NCBI GenBank assembly: GCA_902548405.1 | Contig: CACCRN010000001.1 | Span: 62,001-126,000 of the forward strand | DNA: 64,000 bases | Direction of reading: 5' to 3' | Source of the DNA: an uncultured Pelagibacteraceae bacterium | Lineage (GTDB): Bacteria > Pseudomonadota > Alphaproteobacteria > Pelagibacterales > Pelagibacteraceae | Shown: piece by piece, positions 36,792 to 45,444 of the stretch | How positions within the stretch are numbered: position 1 is the stretch's first letter | Layout of the letters: each line of letters starts with the position of its first letter | Made by a program: the position numbers and the translations under genes | Notes under the pieces: generated by a model | The model's input: the letters and a program-made list of their open reading frames with translations, nothing else | What the model was told of the DNA's origin: nothing | Databases searched by the model: none

Positions 36792-37808
36792 ATGAATAAA
36801 ACAGACGTGTTAATTATTGGAGCAGGACCAACAGGTTTGTTCTGCGCTCACCAACTTGGAATTATAGGACTTCAATGTGAAATCGTAGATAATCTCGATA
36901 AAGCAGGTGGACAGTGTATCGAACTTTATCCTGATAAACCTATTTATGATATTCCAGCAGTCCCAGAATGTACTGGAGAAGAATTAACAAATAATCTTCT
37001 TCAACAGATAAATCCGTTTAACATTAAATTTCATTTAAACGAAAGAGTTGAAGAACTAAAAAAAGTTGAAAATCGTTGGCATGTCAAAACAAGTGGAAAC
37101 AAAGAGTTTGATGTAGCTGCAATTATTATTGCTGGAGGAGTTGGATCTTTTGAGCCTAGAAAATTTCCAGTTAAAGAGTGTGAAAAATTTGAAGGATCTT
37201 CTTTATTTTACTCAATTAAAGATAAAACAATTTTTAAAGACAAAACTATATCAATTTTTGGTGGAGGAGACTCAGCTCTAGATTGGGCAATTGAATTATC
37301 GAATACATCAAAAGTAAATTTAATTCACAGACGTGATGGATTTAGTGGAGCTGAATCTAGTGTTCAAAAAGTGAAAGAATTAAATGAACAGGGAAAATTA
37401 AATTTATATACCAAATATCAAATGGACTCTGTTAGTGGAGATAATCAAATTAGTACTGTGAAAATAAAACATGATGAAGGAGAAATAAAAGAATTACAAT
37501 CTGATTATGTTCTTGGTTTTTTTGGTTTAATTATGCAGTTAGGTCCTATTTTAAATTGGGGACTAAATATCAATAAAAAAACAGTTGAAGTAAATACTGA
37601 AAACTTTGAGACTAATGTTAATGGTATTTTTGCAATTGGAGATATTTGTTCTTATCCAGGTAAATTAAAATTAATCCTTTCTGGTTTTCATGAAGGGGCT
37701 CTAGCTGCAAGAGGCTGCTTTAAATATGCAAGACCTGATGAAAAATTAAGATTTGAATTTACTACTACATCAAAAGCTGCTCAAGAGAGACTTGGTGTAA
37801 AAAAATGA
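36792..37808 (+). CDS. Ferredoxin--NADP+ reductase, thioredoxin reductase-like type
   Basis: The 338-residue flavoprotein has an FAD-binding Rossmann motif (IIGAGPTGLFCAHQ, residues 8-21), the family's AGGQCIELYPDKPIYDIPA stretch, an NADPH-binding motif (FGGGDSALDWA), and a C-terminal FAD site (GIFAIGDICSYPG). The CxxC disulfide of thioredoxin reductase is missing, so it belongs to the FNR2 (YumC-like) class, which reduces ferredoxin with NADPH. It is adjacent to the ferredoxin gene and overlaps the GST gene at ATGA. It is often mis-annotated as thioredoxin reductase. Confidence 0.92.
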   Translation: MNKTDVLIIGAGPTGLFCAHQLGIIGLQCEIVDNLDKAGGQCIELYPDKPIYDIPAVPECTGEELTNNLLQQINPFNIKFHLNERVEELKKVENRWHVKTSGNKEFDVAAIIIAGGVGSFEPRKFPVKECEKFEGSSLFYSIKDKTIFKDKTISIFGGGDSALDWAIELSNTSKVNLIHRRDGFSGAESSVQKVKELNEQGKLNLYTKYQMDSVSGDNQISTVKIKHDEGEIKELQSDYVLGFFGLIMQLGPILNWGLNINKKTVEVNTENFETNVNGIFAIGDICSYPGKLKLILSGFHEGALAARGCFKYARPDEKLRFEFTTTSKAAQERLGVKK

Positions 37809-38431
37809 TAGAATTATTTTCTGCTAACACTCCAAATGGCTGGAAGATTGGTATTATGCTAGAAGAAATTGGTTATGATTATAAAGTAACTAAAATTGAT
37901 ATAGGAAACGACGAACAATTTAATCCAGATTTTATAAAAATAAGTCCATTTGGAAAAATTCCTGTAATTACTGATCATGAAAATAATAAGAGTATTTTCG
38001 AGTCTGGCGCAATATTGATGTACCTTGGCGAAAAAAGTGGAAAGTTTTATAACGAAAAAGATCGATTAGTGATTAATCAATGGTTAATGGCTCAAATGGG
38101 AACAATAGGCCCTATGATTGGTCAGCATCATCAGTTTCATCATTTTAATCCAGGAAAAAGTGAATTTGGTGAACAAAGATATTTTAAAATTGCTAAAAGA
38201 ATTTATGGAGAATTAGATAAAAGATTAAAAGTTTCTAAATTTTTAGCAGGAGATAATTATACTATAGCTGATATTGCAACATGGCCATGGTTAGCAAGAC
38301 ATGAATGGCATGATATTGGATTAAAAAATTACCAAAACTTATCTAGATGGTATCAAGAAATTTCTGAACGTGAAGCTGTTGTAAAAGGATATGCTTTTAT
38401 GGATAAAGAGGCGAAAATCCCAAATCCTTAA
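37805..38431 (+). CDS. Glutathione S-transferase-like disulfide oxidoreductase
   Basis: The 208-residue cytosolic GST has an N-terminal thioredoxin-like domain (IELFSANTPNGWKIGIMLEEIG, KISPFGKIPVI, FESGAILMYL) and an all-helical C-terminal domain with the NYTIADIATWPW helix. The start resembles the Nu-class YfcG/YghU proteins, which act on disulfides with glutathione. It is the last gene of the ferredoxin-reductase-GST operon and starts inside the reductase stop. It may repair oxidised thiols or conjugate products of the neighbouring oxygenase; that role is inference. Confidence 0.88.
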   Translation: MIELFSANTPNGWKIGIMLEEIGYDYKVTKIDIGNDEQFNPDFIKISPFGKIPVITDHENNKSIFESGAILMYLGEKSGKFYNEKDRLVINQWLMAQMGTIGPMIGQHHQFHHFNPGKSEFGEQRYFKIAKRIYGELDKRLKVSKFLAGDNYTIADIATWPWLARHEWHDIGLKNYQNLSRWYQEISEREAVVKGYAFMDKEAKIPNP

Positions 38432-38436
38432 AAATT

Positions 38437-38532
38437 TTATAAAAACAACTTATAGAGTGTGCTTAGTATTCCGTAGCCAGAGAATTCAATTGCAACAATA
38501 ACAATTATTATTAAAATTAATTTTTTATTCAT
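38437..38532 (-). CDS. Micro-ORF, 31-residue hydrophobic peptide
   Basis: A 31-codon frame starts at an ATG (38530-38532) that overlaps the stop of the preceding small ORF as ATGA. It encodes one hydrophobic helix (MNKKLILIIIVIVAIEF) preceded by two lysines and followed by a short polar tail. It ends five bases short of the convergent GST stop, so it fills the whole gap between two known genes. The product looks like a single-pass membrane peptide. I do not recognise it. Support comes from the overlap arrangement and the lack of spare DNA elsewhere in this genome. Confidence 0.5.
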   Translation of the reverse strand: MNKKLILIIIVIVAIEFSGYGILSTLYKLFL

Positions 38533-38657
38533 TTCAAAAATAAGTACAATAGTAGAATAACCCAAAAAAAAGGGTAATAAAAATAAATATATTTCTTTGC
38601 AAAAAGAAAAGATATTGAATTCTCTTTAGAAGTTTTTTGTTTATTTTTTTTAGTCAT
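38529..38657 (-). CDS. Micro-ORF, 42-residue membrane peptide after dksA
   Basis: A 42-codon frame begins at an ATG (38655-38657) that overlaps the end of dksA by eight bases in another frame, and its TGA overlaps the ATG of the next micro-ORF. The peptide has a basic, lysine-rich N-terminus (residues 1-13) and an aromatic-rich hydrophobic helix (about 23-41, with FYYPFFWVILLLYLFL). Topology resembles small single-pass membrane proteins, N-terminus inside. I recognise no family. The double overlap suggests a dksA-coupled operon. Confidence 0.5.
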   Translation of the reverse strand: MTKKNKQKTSKENSISFLFAKKYIYFYYPFFWVILLLYLFLK

Positions 38658-39165
38658 CTGCATGAACTTTTTCGTCTTTTTCATGCTTTTCTTGTGCGGC
38701 TATTGTGTATTTAGCAACTGGTCTTGCCATTAATCTTTTTAAACCAATTGGTTCGGCTGTGTCCAAACAATATCCGTAAGTATCGTCCATAATTCTTCTT
38801 AAAGCTTTATCGATTTCAGAAATTAATTTTATTTGTCTATTAATTGCTTTCATCTCAACATTTTTATCAATATATGAACTTGCTTGATCTACAAGATCAG
38901 CAGAAATGTTATTGTCATCCATACTTCCATTGTAAAGAGCTTCATTATTTGCTTTAATTAATTCTTTTTTCCATTCATTTAATCTCATTCTGAAAAATAC
39001 TTTATGTTTTTCACACATATATTTTTCAGTTTCTTTTGGAACGTAATTTTTAGAAATTTTAATAGGAACTTTTTTAGTTGGCGAAGCCACAGTTTTTTTT
39101 GGCTTACTTACAACTTTAGTTTTTGGTTTAGATACTTTTTTCTTTGCTTTAGCTGTCTTTGGCAT
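38650..39165 (-). CDS. dksA: DksA-family RNA polymerase-binding factor
   Basis: DksA enters the RNA polymerase secondary channel and, with ppGpp, changes transcription of rRNA and amino-acid genes. The 171-residue product has a long Lys/Pro/Val-rich N-terminal extension (residues 1-38), a coiled-coil domain (about 45-120) and a C-terminal globular domain. The zinc-finger region (YGYCLDTAEPIGLKRLMARP) keeps only the first cysteine; the other three are replaced (Thr, Thr, Ala type). It is therefore a zinc-independent variant, as is known in some other alphaproteobacteria and in Pseudomonas DksA2. Two overlapping micro-ORFs follow it. Confidence 0.88.
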   Translation of the reverse strand: MPKTAKAKKKVSKPKTKVVSKPKKTVASPTKKVPIKISKNYVPKETEKYMCEKHKVFFRMRLNEWKKELIKANNEALYNGSMDDNNISADLVDQASSYIDKNVEMKAINRQIKLISEIDKALRRIMDDTYGYCLDTAEPIGLKRLMARPVAKYTIAAQEKHEKDEKVHADD

Positions 39166-39243
39166 AGCTTAATTTTGAATGGTCGGAGTATATTCAGCAA
39201 AATAGGGGTGTCAAGCAAGCTGAATTGTTATAAATATTTATAA

Positions 39244-40563
39244 ATGACCATTAATAACAAAAATATAGATAATCTTTTTTATATTTTTGTTACATCTCAT
39301 CTAATTTTTTGGACTTTGATTCCAACTATTACTAATCATAATTTACCCCTAGATACAATTGAAGCTTTAGCTTGGGGTAGTAATTTAGATTGGGGTTTTA
39401 ATAAGCATCCTCCTATGAGTGCTTTTTTTCCAGAAGTTTTTTTTCAAATTTTTGGCTCTCAAGACTGGGCTTATTATCTACTAAGCCAAATTTTTGTAAT
39501 CATTTCATTTTATTATGTGTTTAAACTTTCTAACGAAATACTTAAAAATAAATTTTTTGGTTTAATTTCAGTTTTATTAATTGAGACAATTTATTTTTAT
39601 AATTTTACCACACCTGAGTTTAACGTAAATGTATGCCAGTTACCTTTTTGGTCTTTAACTGCATATTATTCTTGGAAAATTTATAATGAAAAAAATATTA
39701 AGTTTTGGGATTGTTTTTTAATAGGTTTGTTTGGTGCATTGGGATTTTTATCAAAATATTTGTTCATTTACTTATTAGTTTCTATTTCAATTTTATTTAT
39801 TTATTTAATTATTAAAAAAGAAAGAAAGTTTGATTTTAAATATTTAATAACAATTGAAGTATTTATAGTTGCTTTAGTTCCTCACTTAATTTGGTTAAAC
39901 AATAATGAATTCATTACAATTGCTTATGGACTTGCAAGAACAGGTTTTGAAGAATTAAGTTTTATTGATCACATCAAATATCCATTAATATTTTTAGGAA
40001 AACAAATAGGTATATTAATTCCATTTATAATTTTAACGTTGTTATTGGTTAAAAAACTTAAATATAAAATTAATTTCAAAGATAAAAATTTATTATTCTT
40101 GTTAGCAATAAATATATTACCAATTGCTCTGATGTTTTTAACTTCTTTGATTACAGGATCAAAAATTAGAACAATGTGGATGACGCCATTTTATTTGTTC
40201 ATTGGCACACTGGTTGTTTATTTGTTCCAATCTCAAATAAATTTAAAAAAACTAAAACCCTTTATGGTTGGATTTTTGTTCTTTTTCTTTTTATCACCTA
40301 TTTTGTACGCTTATGTTTCGGTTTCAAAAGACGATAAGAGAACAGATTACCCAGGAAAAGAAATAGCCATGAAAACTCAATATGCTTGGGAGCAACAATT
40401 TAACTCTAAGATCAATGTAGTTCTAGGAGATGAATGGAATGCAGGCAATTTATCTTATCACCTTAAATCTAGACCAGTTTGGGAAGGTCAAGTTCAAAGA
40501 GAGAAACTTGATCAATTGAAAGATTATATGTGTCTTGATAGTATCTGTGTTGGATCAAAATAA
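39244..40563 (+). CDS. GT39/ArnT-like membrane glycosyltransferase
   Basis: The 439-residue protein has about ten to eleven membrane helices. It has the early acidic luminal loop of the PMT/ArnT superfamily (LPLDTIEALAWG, about residues 35-46), followed by WGFNKHPPMSAF. A C-terminal soluble segment begins around 370. Such enzymes take a sugar from a polyprenyl-phosphate donor and transfer it to lipid A, protein or glycan on the outer side of the membrane. A GT2 enzyme able to make such a donor is encoded three bases downstream. The acceptor is unknown. Confidence 0.82.
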   Translation: MTINNKNIDNLFYIFVTSHLIFWTLIPTITNHNLPLDTIEALAWGSNLDWGFNKHPPMSAFFPEVFFQIFGSQDWAYYLLSQIFVIISFYYVFKLSNEILKNKFFGLISVLLIETIYFYNFTTPEFNVNVCQLPFWSLTAYYSWKIYNEKNIKFWDCFLIGLFGALGFLSKYLFIYLLVSISILFIYLIIKKERKFDFKYLITIEVFIVALVPHLIWLNNNEFITIAYGLARTGFEELSFIDHIKYPLIFLGKQIGILIPFIILTLLLVKKLKYKINFKDKNLLFLLAINILPIALMFLTSLITGSKIRTMWMTPFYLFIGTLVVYLFQSQINLKKLKPFMVGFLFFFFLSPILYAYVSVSKDDKRTDYPGKEIAMKTQYAWEQQFNSKINVVLGDEWNAGNLSYHLKSRPVWEGQVQREKLDQLKDYMCLDSICVGSK

Positions 40564-40566
40564 TCT

Positions 40567-41436
40567 ATGAGATATGTCATTTTAGTACCAGTTTATAATG
40601 ACCGCGAGTCTTTGAAGTTATTAATTGAAAATATTAATCATGAAATAAAAGATTTAAATTCTGAAATATCATTAGTGGTAATTAATGATGCATCTTCACA
40701 ACAAATTATTGATGAATACCCAAATATTGAAAACATTCACTCAATTGAAATCATCAACATGAAAGAAAACCGAGGTCACGCAAGATGCATTGCTTCTGGT
40801 TTGAAATATATCTATGAGAAAAAGGAATTTGATTATGTCATTCCAATGGACGGAGATGGTGAAGATAGACCTGAAGAAATTAAAAACTTTATTGAATTAT
40901 CAAAGGAAGCTGGAGAAAGATCTATAATTGGTGAAAGGGTTAAAAGATCTGAAAGTATGTTCTTTAAATTATGTTACCAATTTCATAAGTTTCTTACTTT
41001 AGCATTTACTGGACAATCAATTAAATTTGGTAATTTTACATGTCTTTCAAAAGCAACTGTTAAAAAAATGTTAGATGAAAAATCTACTTGGAATAGTTTT
41101 TCTGGGTCATTAAAAAAAATAGAAAAAGATTTAATTTCTTCTCCATCAATTAGAGGAAAAAGATATTTTGGCCCATCTCAAATGAGTTTTTTCAAATTAT
41201 TAAAACATTCTCTTTCAATAATAAGTGTATTTAGAAAAACAGTTTTAATTCGTTCAGCTTTATTCATAGTTTTTTATATTTTGTTAATCAAAAGTAATGC
41301 GTCAATTGTTACCTCACTACCTTTAGTTTTGTTATTAATAATGATTTATTCAATTTCTAGTTTAGCTCTAAGAGAAAATATTGAAGAATTTAATAATTCC
41401 TTAACAAACATAAACGATATTGATAAAGTAAAATAA
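40567..41436 (+). CDS. GT2 family glycosyltransferase with C-terminal membrane helices
   Basis: The 289-residue protein has a GT-A fold start (RYVILVPVYNDRESLKLLI, residues 2-20), VVINDASS, RGHARCIASGL and the metal-binding acidic motif PMDGDGEDRPEE (about 93-104). Two hydrophobic helices lie at the C-terminus (about 225-260). This layout is that of dolichol/polyprenyl-phosphate sugar synthases (DPM1, GtrB). It probably makes the lipid-linked sugar used by the GT39-like neighbour; this pairing is inference from gene order and known families. Confidence 0.85.
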   Translation: MRYVILVPVYNDRESLKLLIENINHEIKDLNSEISLVVINDASSQQIIDEYPNIENIHSIEIINMKENRGHARCIASGLKYIYEKKEFDYVIPMDGDGEDRPEEIKNFIELSKEAGERSIIGERVKRSESMFFKLCYQFHKFLTLAFTGQSIKFGNFTCLSKATVKKMLDEKSTWNSFSGSLKKIEKDLISSPSIRGKRYFGPSQMSFFKLLKHSLSIISVFRKTVLIRSALFIVFYILLIKSNASIVTSLPLVLLLIMIYSISSLALRENIEEFNNSLTNINDIDKVK

Positions 41437-41438
41437 CT

Positions 41439-42878
41439 ATGAGAAACTTTTTTAGAAAAGTTGCTTTTGGAATAGGACCCAATGAAGAAGTTCCTTCAGA
41501 TCCACTCAATTGGGCTTTAAATCAGGTAGATGAAATTCCAGAATTTTCATGGAAGGGAAAAATTCTTACTGAAAAAGAATTAAGAGGTCATTATAGAGAT
41601 TGGGTTTACGGCGATAGAGAAGTTTTAAGAAAAAAATATAAAGATAATAAAAATCTCTACAAAGCTCACAAAGATCAATTGAGACATGATACAGGGCAAA
41701 AATTTTGGGAGTCTTTAGATATAGCTATCAGACACAATGAGGGAATTAACGGTAAAAATCCTGTACTTGCAAAACTATGGATGTTCTGGGGAAATTTTTT
41801 TGCAATAAGTGAAAAAGATTTTTTAGCGAATTATTCAACAGGGCCATACCAGAGAGAAATTATTTGGCCAAATTTAAATCAATCATTTGAAAAAATGGTT
41901 TATGATGTAACTACTTCATGGGCAATGATCCATCATTTGGATAACAGTGAAAGTGTTGGTCCAAAAAGTATTTCGGCAAGAGAGGAGTGGCGAAGAAGAA
42001 AAAAGAAACCCGCTACAATTAATGAAAATCATGCAAGAGAACTTATGGAGCTTCACACAGTTTCTCCTAAAGCAGGATACACTCAAGAGGATGTAATTCA
42101 GTTAGCTTATATAATGACAGGTTGGGAACATCGTTGGAGTAAGAAAAAATTAGAAACCGGCAATGTTTGGTTTAATTCTGAGCACCATCAACCAGGTAAA
42201 AAAAATGTTTTAGGTAAAAAATACAAAAGTGGAAAAAAAACATTGGCTGTCGTAATTAAAGATTTAGTTAATCACCCAAATTGTAGAGATTTTGTTGCTG
42301 AAAGATTGTGTAGGTTTCTAATTACTGATGAACCAACTCAAGAGATGAAGCAACCAATAATTGACGCATTTAAGAAATCAGATGGTCATATTCCTGATAT
42401 TCATAAAGCAGCTATAAAAGTTGCTTTTGATTACAATGATAAATATAAAAAATTTCAAACACCTGAAAACTGGGTAATTCAAGTTGCAAAAATTGGAGAT
42501 TTACAATGGCCTCCATCACCAGAAATAATGGACTCATATGAATTAGGCAATAAGCCAACAAGGAAGCAAAGAATGCCAGAAAGATTATTAAACAATATTG
42601 GCCATCACCCTTATAGGGCAAAACAGCCAAATGGATGGTCTGATCATTCAGAAGATTGGATGTCACCAGAATTATTAATTAGAAGATTAGTATTAGCTGA
42701 CAGGAGCTATTCTTTTACTAAACCAGAAAATAATAATAATGATTTTTACTACAACGCAGTTAACAAAAATTTTGATAACCCTGATAAGATACTAGACTAT
42801 ATGTATAAAAATATGGTTCAAAGGAAAAGTGAGAGAAACGTTTTATTATTTAACCACCCGGAGTTTTTAAAAGCATGA
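41439..42878 (+). CDS. DUF1800 family protein, copy 1
   Basis: The 479-residue product belongs to DUF1800, a family of unknown function. Typical segments are FFRKVAFGIGPNEEV at the very start, VLAKLWMFWGNFFAIS, NENHARELMELHTVSPKAGYTQ with the ensuing IMTGWEH, EHHQPGKKNVLGK, and HPNCRDFVAERLCRFLI. No signal peptide precedes the domain: the conserved core begins at residue 3. Its stop overlaps the start of a DUF1501 gene bearing a Tat-like signal. The pair is repeated immediately downstream. DUF1800 and DUF1501 genes are commonly paired in other bacteria; the joint function is not established. Confidence 0.9.
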   Translation: MRNFFRKVAFGIGPNEEVPSDPLNWALNQVDEIPEFSWKGKILTEKELRGHYRDWVYGDREVLRKKYKDNKNLYKAHKDQLRHDTGQKFWESLDIAIRHNEGINGKNPVLAKLWMFWGNFFAISEKDFLANYSTGPYQREIIWPNLNQSFEKMVYDVTTSWAMIHHLDNSESVGPKSISAREEWRRRKKKPATINENHARELMELHTVSPKAGYTQEDVIQLAYIMTGWEHRWSKKKLETGNVWFNSEHHQPGKKNVLGKKYKSGKKTLAVVIKDLVNHPNCRDFVAERLCRFLITDEPTQEMKQPIIDAFKKSDGHIPDIHKAAIKVAFDYNDKYKKFQTPENWVIQVAKIGDLQWPPSPEIMDSYELGNKPTRKQRMPERLLNNIGHHPYRAKQPNGWSDHSEDWMSPELLIRRLVLADRSYSFTKPENNNNDFYYNAVNKNFDNPDKILDYMYKNMVQRKSERNVLLFNHPEFLKA

Positions 42879-44026
42879 AAATAAATAGACGAGATTTTCT
42901 AAAAGCAACTGCATTGACTTCTTTATACTTTGCAGGATTTGGAACACCAACCTTAGCAAGCAATAGTCCTAAAAAAAATTTAGTAGTCATCATGTTGCGT
43001 GGTGGTATGGATGGATTATGTGCGATACCAATCAAAGGTGACAAGAATTTTGAAAAGCTTAGAAGCAAAATAAATCTTGATAAGACTTTAGATTTAACAA
43101 GTGATTTTGATTTACATCCTGCTCTAACATCATTTAAACGATTATGGGATCAAAATTTAGCTGCAGCAGTACATGCAACAAATATTCCTTATACTGGAAG
43201 ATCACATTTTGATGGTCAAAACTTAATGGAGACAGGTGGAAAAATTCCATATCAAGAAAAAACTGGATGGCTTGGAAGAGGAATGAATATTGCAGGTCTT
43301 ACAGGAAATGGTCTGGCTCTTGCTTTACCTATGCCATTATTAATTAGAGGTGTACCTATGAACAATAATTATTATCCTGTTGGAGATAAGCTGCCAAGTA
43401 ATTCTACACTAGGTTTGATTGAGCAAGCATTTAAAGAATATGATGAAAAACTATTAAGTGAAAATTTAAAAATCGTTATGACAAGAGAATTAAAAAATAC
43501 TGGAAGCAGAAAAAATTGGTCTCTTGCTGCAAATGCAGGGGAAGAACTCTCAAAACCTAATGGTCCGAGAGTAGCTGTTTTCGAAGTTGATGGATTTGAT
43601 ACTCATGCTGCACAAGGAGGAACAAATGGAGCTCATGCAGATTGCCTAAGTGATTACAATGAAATTGTAAGAGGATTAAAACAATCAATGTCAAAAGAAA
43701 CATTTGATCATACTTTGATTGTTACACTTACTGAATTTGGAAGAACTATTAAACAAAATGGTAGTAATGGCACAGAACACGGATATGGATCTGCAATCTT
43801 TTTAGCTGGTGGATTAGTTAAAAAAGCTCAAGTTCATACAGATTGGCCAGGGTTAAAAAGAAAAGAATTATTTGAAGGAAGAGATTTAAATTCAACAATT
43901 GATGCAAGATCAGTATATGCATCTGCTATGTCTACAGTGTTTGATATTGAGTTTGAAAGAATTCAAAAAAATGTTTTCTGGGGTGATAAATTAGACAACT
44001 TATCCGATAAGCTCTTTAAAGCTTAA
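42875..44026 (+). CDS. DUF1501 family exported protein, copy 1
   Basis: The 383-residue product has a twin-arginine-type signal (RRDFLK at residues 5-10, hydrophobic stretch to about 28, TLASN). It shows the DUF1501 pattern: LVVIMLRGGMDGLCAIP, IPYTGRSHFDGQN, FDTHAAQGG, LTEFGRTIKQNG, GTEHGYGSAIFLAGG and WPGL. DUF1501 is related to the alkaline phosphatase/sulfatase fold, and the Asp, His and Glu residues in these segments may hold metal. Substrate is unknown. It is co-transcribed with the preceding DUF1800 gene, which lacks its own signal. Confidence 0.9.
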   Translation: MKINRRDFLKATALTSLYFAGFGTPTLASNSPKKNLVVIMLRGGMDGLCAIPIKGDKNFEKLRSKINLDKTLDLTSDFDLHPALTSFKRLWDQNLAAAVHATNIPYTGRSHFDGQNLMETGGKIPYQEKTGWLGRGMNIAGLTGNGLALALPMPLLIRGVPMNNNYYPVGDKLPSNSTLGLIEQAFKEYDEKLLSENLKIVMTRELKNTGSRKNWSLAANAGEELSKPNGPRVAVFEVDGFDTHAAQGGTNGAHADCLSDYNEIVRGLKQSMSKETFDHTLIVTLTEFGRTIKQNGSNGTEHGYGSAIFLAGGLVKKAQVHTDWPGLKRKELFEGRDLNSTIDARSVYASAMSTVFDIEFERIQKNVFWGDKLDNLSDKLFKA

Positions 44027-44027
44027 T
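43961..44027 (+). repeat. 67-base near-identical DUF1501 3' end, copy 1
   Basis: This stretch, ending just past the DUF1501 stop, matches 46521-46587 with only two mismatches (at 43970 and 43990). The genes around it differ at many third positions. It includes TAAGCT-CTTTAA-AGCTTA, a small hairpin around the stop codon. It may reflect gene conversion or selection on the DNA or RNA. Confidence 0.85.
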
Positions 44028-45444
44028 GAAAAATTTCTTTAGAAAAGTTGCATTTGGAATTGGTCCTAATGAAGAGGTGCCTTCCGATCCATTAGCATGG
44101 GCTCTTAATCAATTAGATGATGTTCCCGATTTAACCTGGAAAGGTAAAATTCCTTCTGGGAAAGAAATGATTGAAATACATGCAAGAAAAAATGAAATCG
44201 AACTAAAAAAAGTAAGAGAAAAATATAAAGATGATAAGAAGCTTTTAAAAATTGGAATTAAAAGATTGAACTATGAAACTGGACTTCATTTTTGGCCATC
44301 ATTAGAATTAAGTATCAGGCATACAGAAGCGATTTATAGTAATTCACCTGTTTTAGCAAAATTATGGTTTTTCTGGTCAAATCATTTTGCAATAGTAGAT
44401 GGAGGTTTTAGAACTGCATTTTATACGGGGCCATATCAAAGAGAGGTTATTAGGACAAACTTAAACCAGACTTTTGAAAAACTTGTTTATAATGTAACAA
44501 CTTCGCCGGCTATGATTTCTAGTTTGGACAACGGTGACAATATAGGACCTAAAAGCAAAATTGGAAAAAAGAATAAAAAATCATCTTCAATAAATGAAAA
44601 CCATGCAAGAGAATTATTAGAACTTCATACTGTTTCACCAGCAGCAGGATATACTCAAGAAGATATTATACAATTAGCCTACATAATGACTGGTTGGATG
44701 AATGGTTATAGTAAATCAACTGGTGACACTCTACCAGTAGAATTTAACAAAGACCGTCATCAACCAGGAAAAAAAACTGTCTTTGGTAAAACTTACAAAA
44801 GTGGAAAAAAAAGTTTGGAAAATGTTATTAAAGATTTAGTGCATCATCCAAACTGTAGAGATTTTATAGCAACAAAACTATGTAGGTATTTGATTACTGA
44901 TAATCCCACAGAAGAAATGAAAAAACCAATAATAAAAGCTTTTAAAGACTCTGATGGTTTTTTACCTGAAATTCATAAAGCAGCTATCAGAGTAGCCTTT
45001 GAATATAATGATCAATATCAAAAATTTCAAAATCCTGAAAATTGGTTTTTGCAAATGGCTAAATTAGCTGATTTTAGTTGGCCAACTTCACCAACAATTA
45101 TGGATTTATATGAAGTAGGTAGAAAGCCACAATTAGCTCATACGCAACCTCAGGGTAAACTTTATGATTTGGGACATGATCCCTACAGAGCCAAACAACC
45201 AAATGGATTTTCCGATTTTGAAGCTGATTGGATATCACCAGAATTATTAATTAGAAGATTAGTTTTTGCAAAAGACTGTTTTGAGCTTACAAAGTCAAAA
45301 AATAATAATTTCAAATTTTACAAAAACATAGTTAACAAAAATTTTAATAATCCAGAGAGAATATTTAATTACCTAGAAAAAGCTAAAAAGCCTTACGAAA
45401 TACAAATTTTATTATTTAACCATCCGGAGTTTTTAAAAGCATGA
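44026..45444 (+). CDS. DUF1800 family protein, copy 2
   Basis: This 472-residue paralogue of the protein at 41439 keeps the same conserved segments (FFRKVAFGIGPNEEVPSDPL, VLAKLWFFWSNHFAI, NENHARELLELHTVSPAAGYTQ, IMTGWMNG, HHPNCRDFIATKLCRYLI, LLFNHPEFLKA). It again starts at the domain boundary without a signal peptide. It differs mainly in a lysine-rich insert after residue 30 and a shorter loop near residue 175. The ATG shares a base with the previous DUF1501 stop. A distinct substrate or partner from copy 1 is possible but cannot be read from the sequence. Confidence 0.9.
   Translation: MKNFFRKVAFGIGPNEEVPSDPLAWALNQLDDVPDLTWKGKIPSGKEMIEIHARKNEIELKKVREKYKDDKKLLKIGIKRLNYETGLHFWPSLELSIRHTEAIYSNSPVLAKLWFFWSNHFAIVDGGFRTAFYTGPYQREVIRTNLNQTFEKLVYNVTTSPAMISSLDNGDNIGPKSKIGKKNKKSSSINENHARELLELHTVSPAAGYTQEDIIQLAYIMTGWMNGYSKSTGDTLPVEFNKDRHQPGKKTVFGKTYKSGKKSLENVIKDLVHHPNCRDFIATKLCRYLITDNPTEEMKKPIIKAFKDSDGFLPEIHKAAIRVAFEYNDQYQKFQNPENWFLQMAKLADFSWPTSPTIMDLYEVGRKPQLAHTQPQGKLYDLGHDPYRAKQPNGFSDFEADWISPELLIRRLVFAKDCFELTKSKNNNFKFYKNIVNKNFNNPERIFNYLEKAKKPYEIQILLFNHPEFLKA

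Noticed and set aside
36792-37808. Thioredoxin reductase as the identity of this flavoprotein.
   Set aside because: The redox-active CxxC motif is missing and the sequence follows the ferredoxin reductase (FNR2) pattern.
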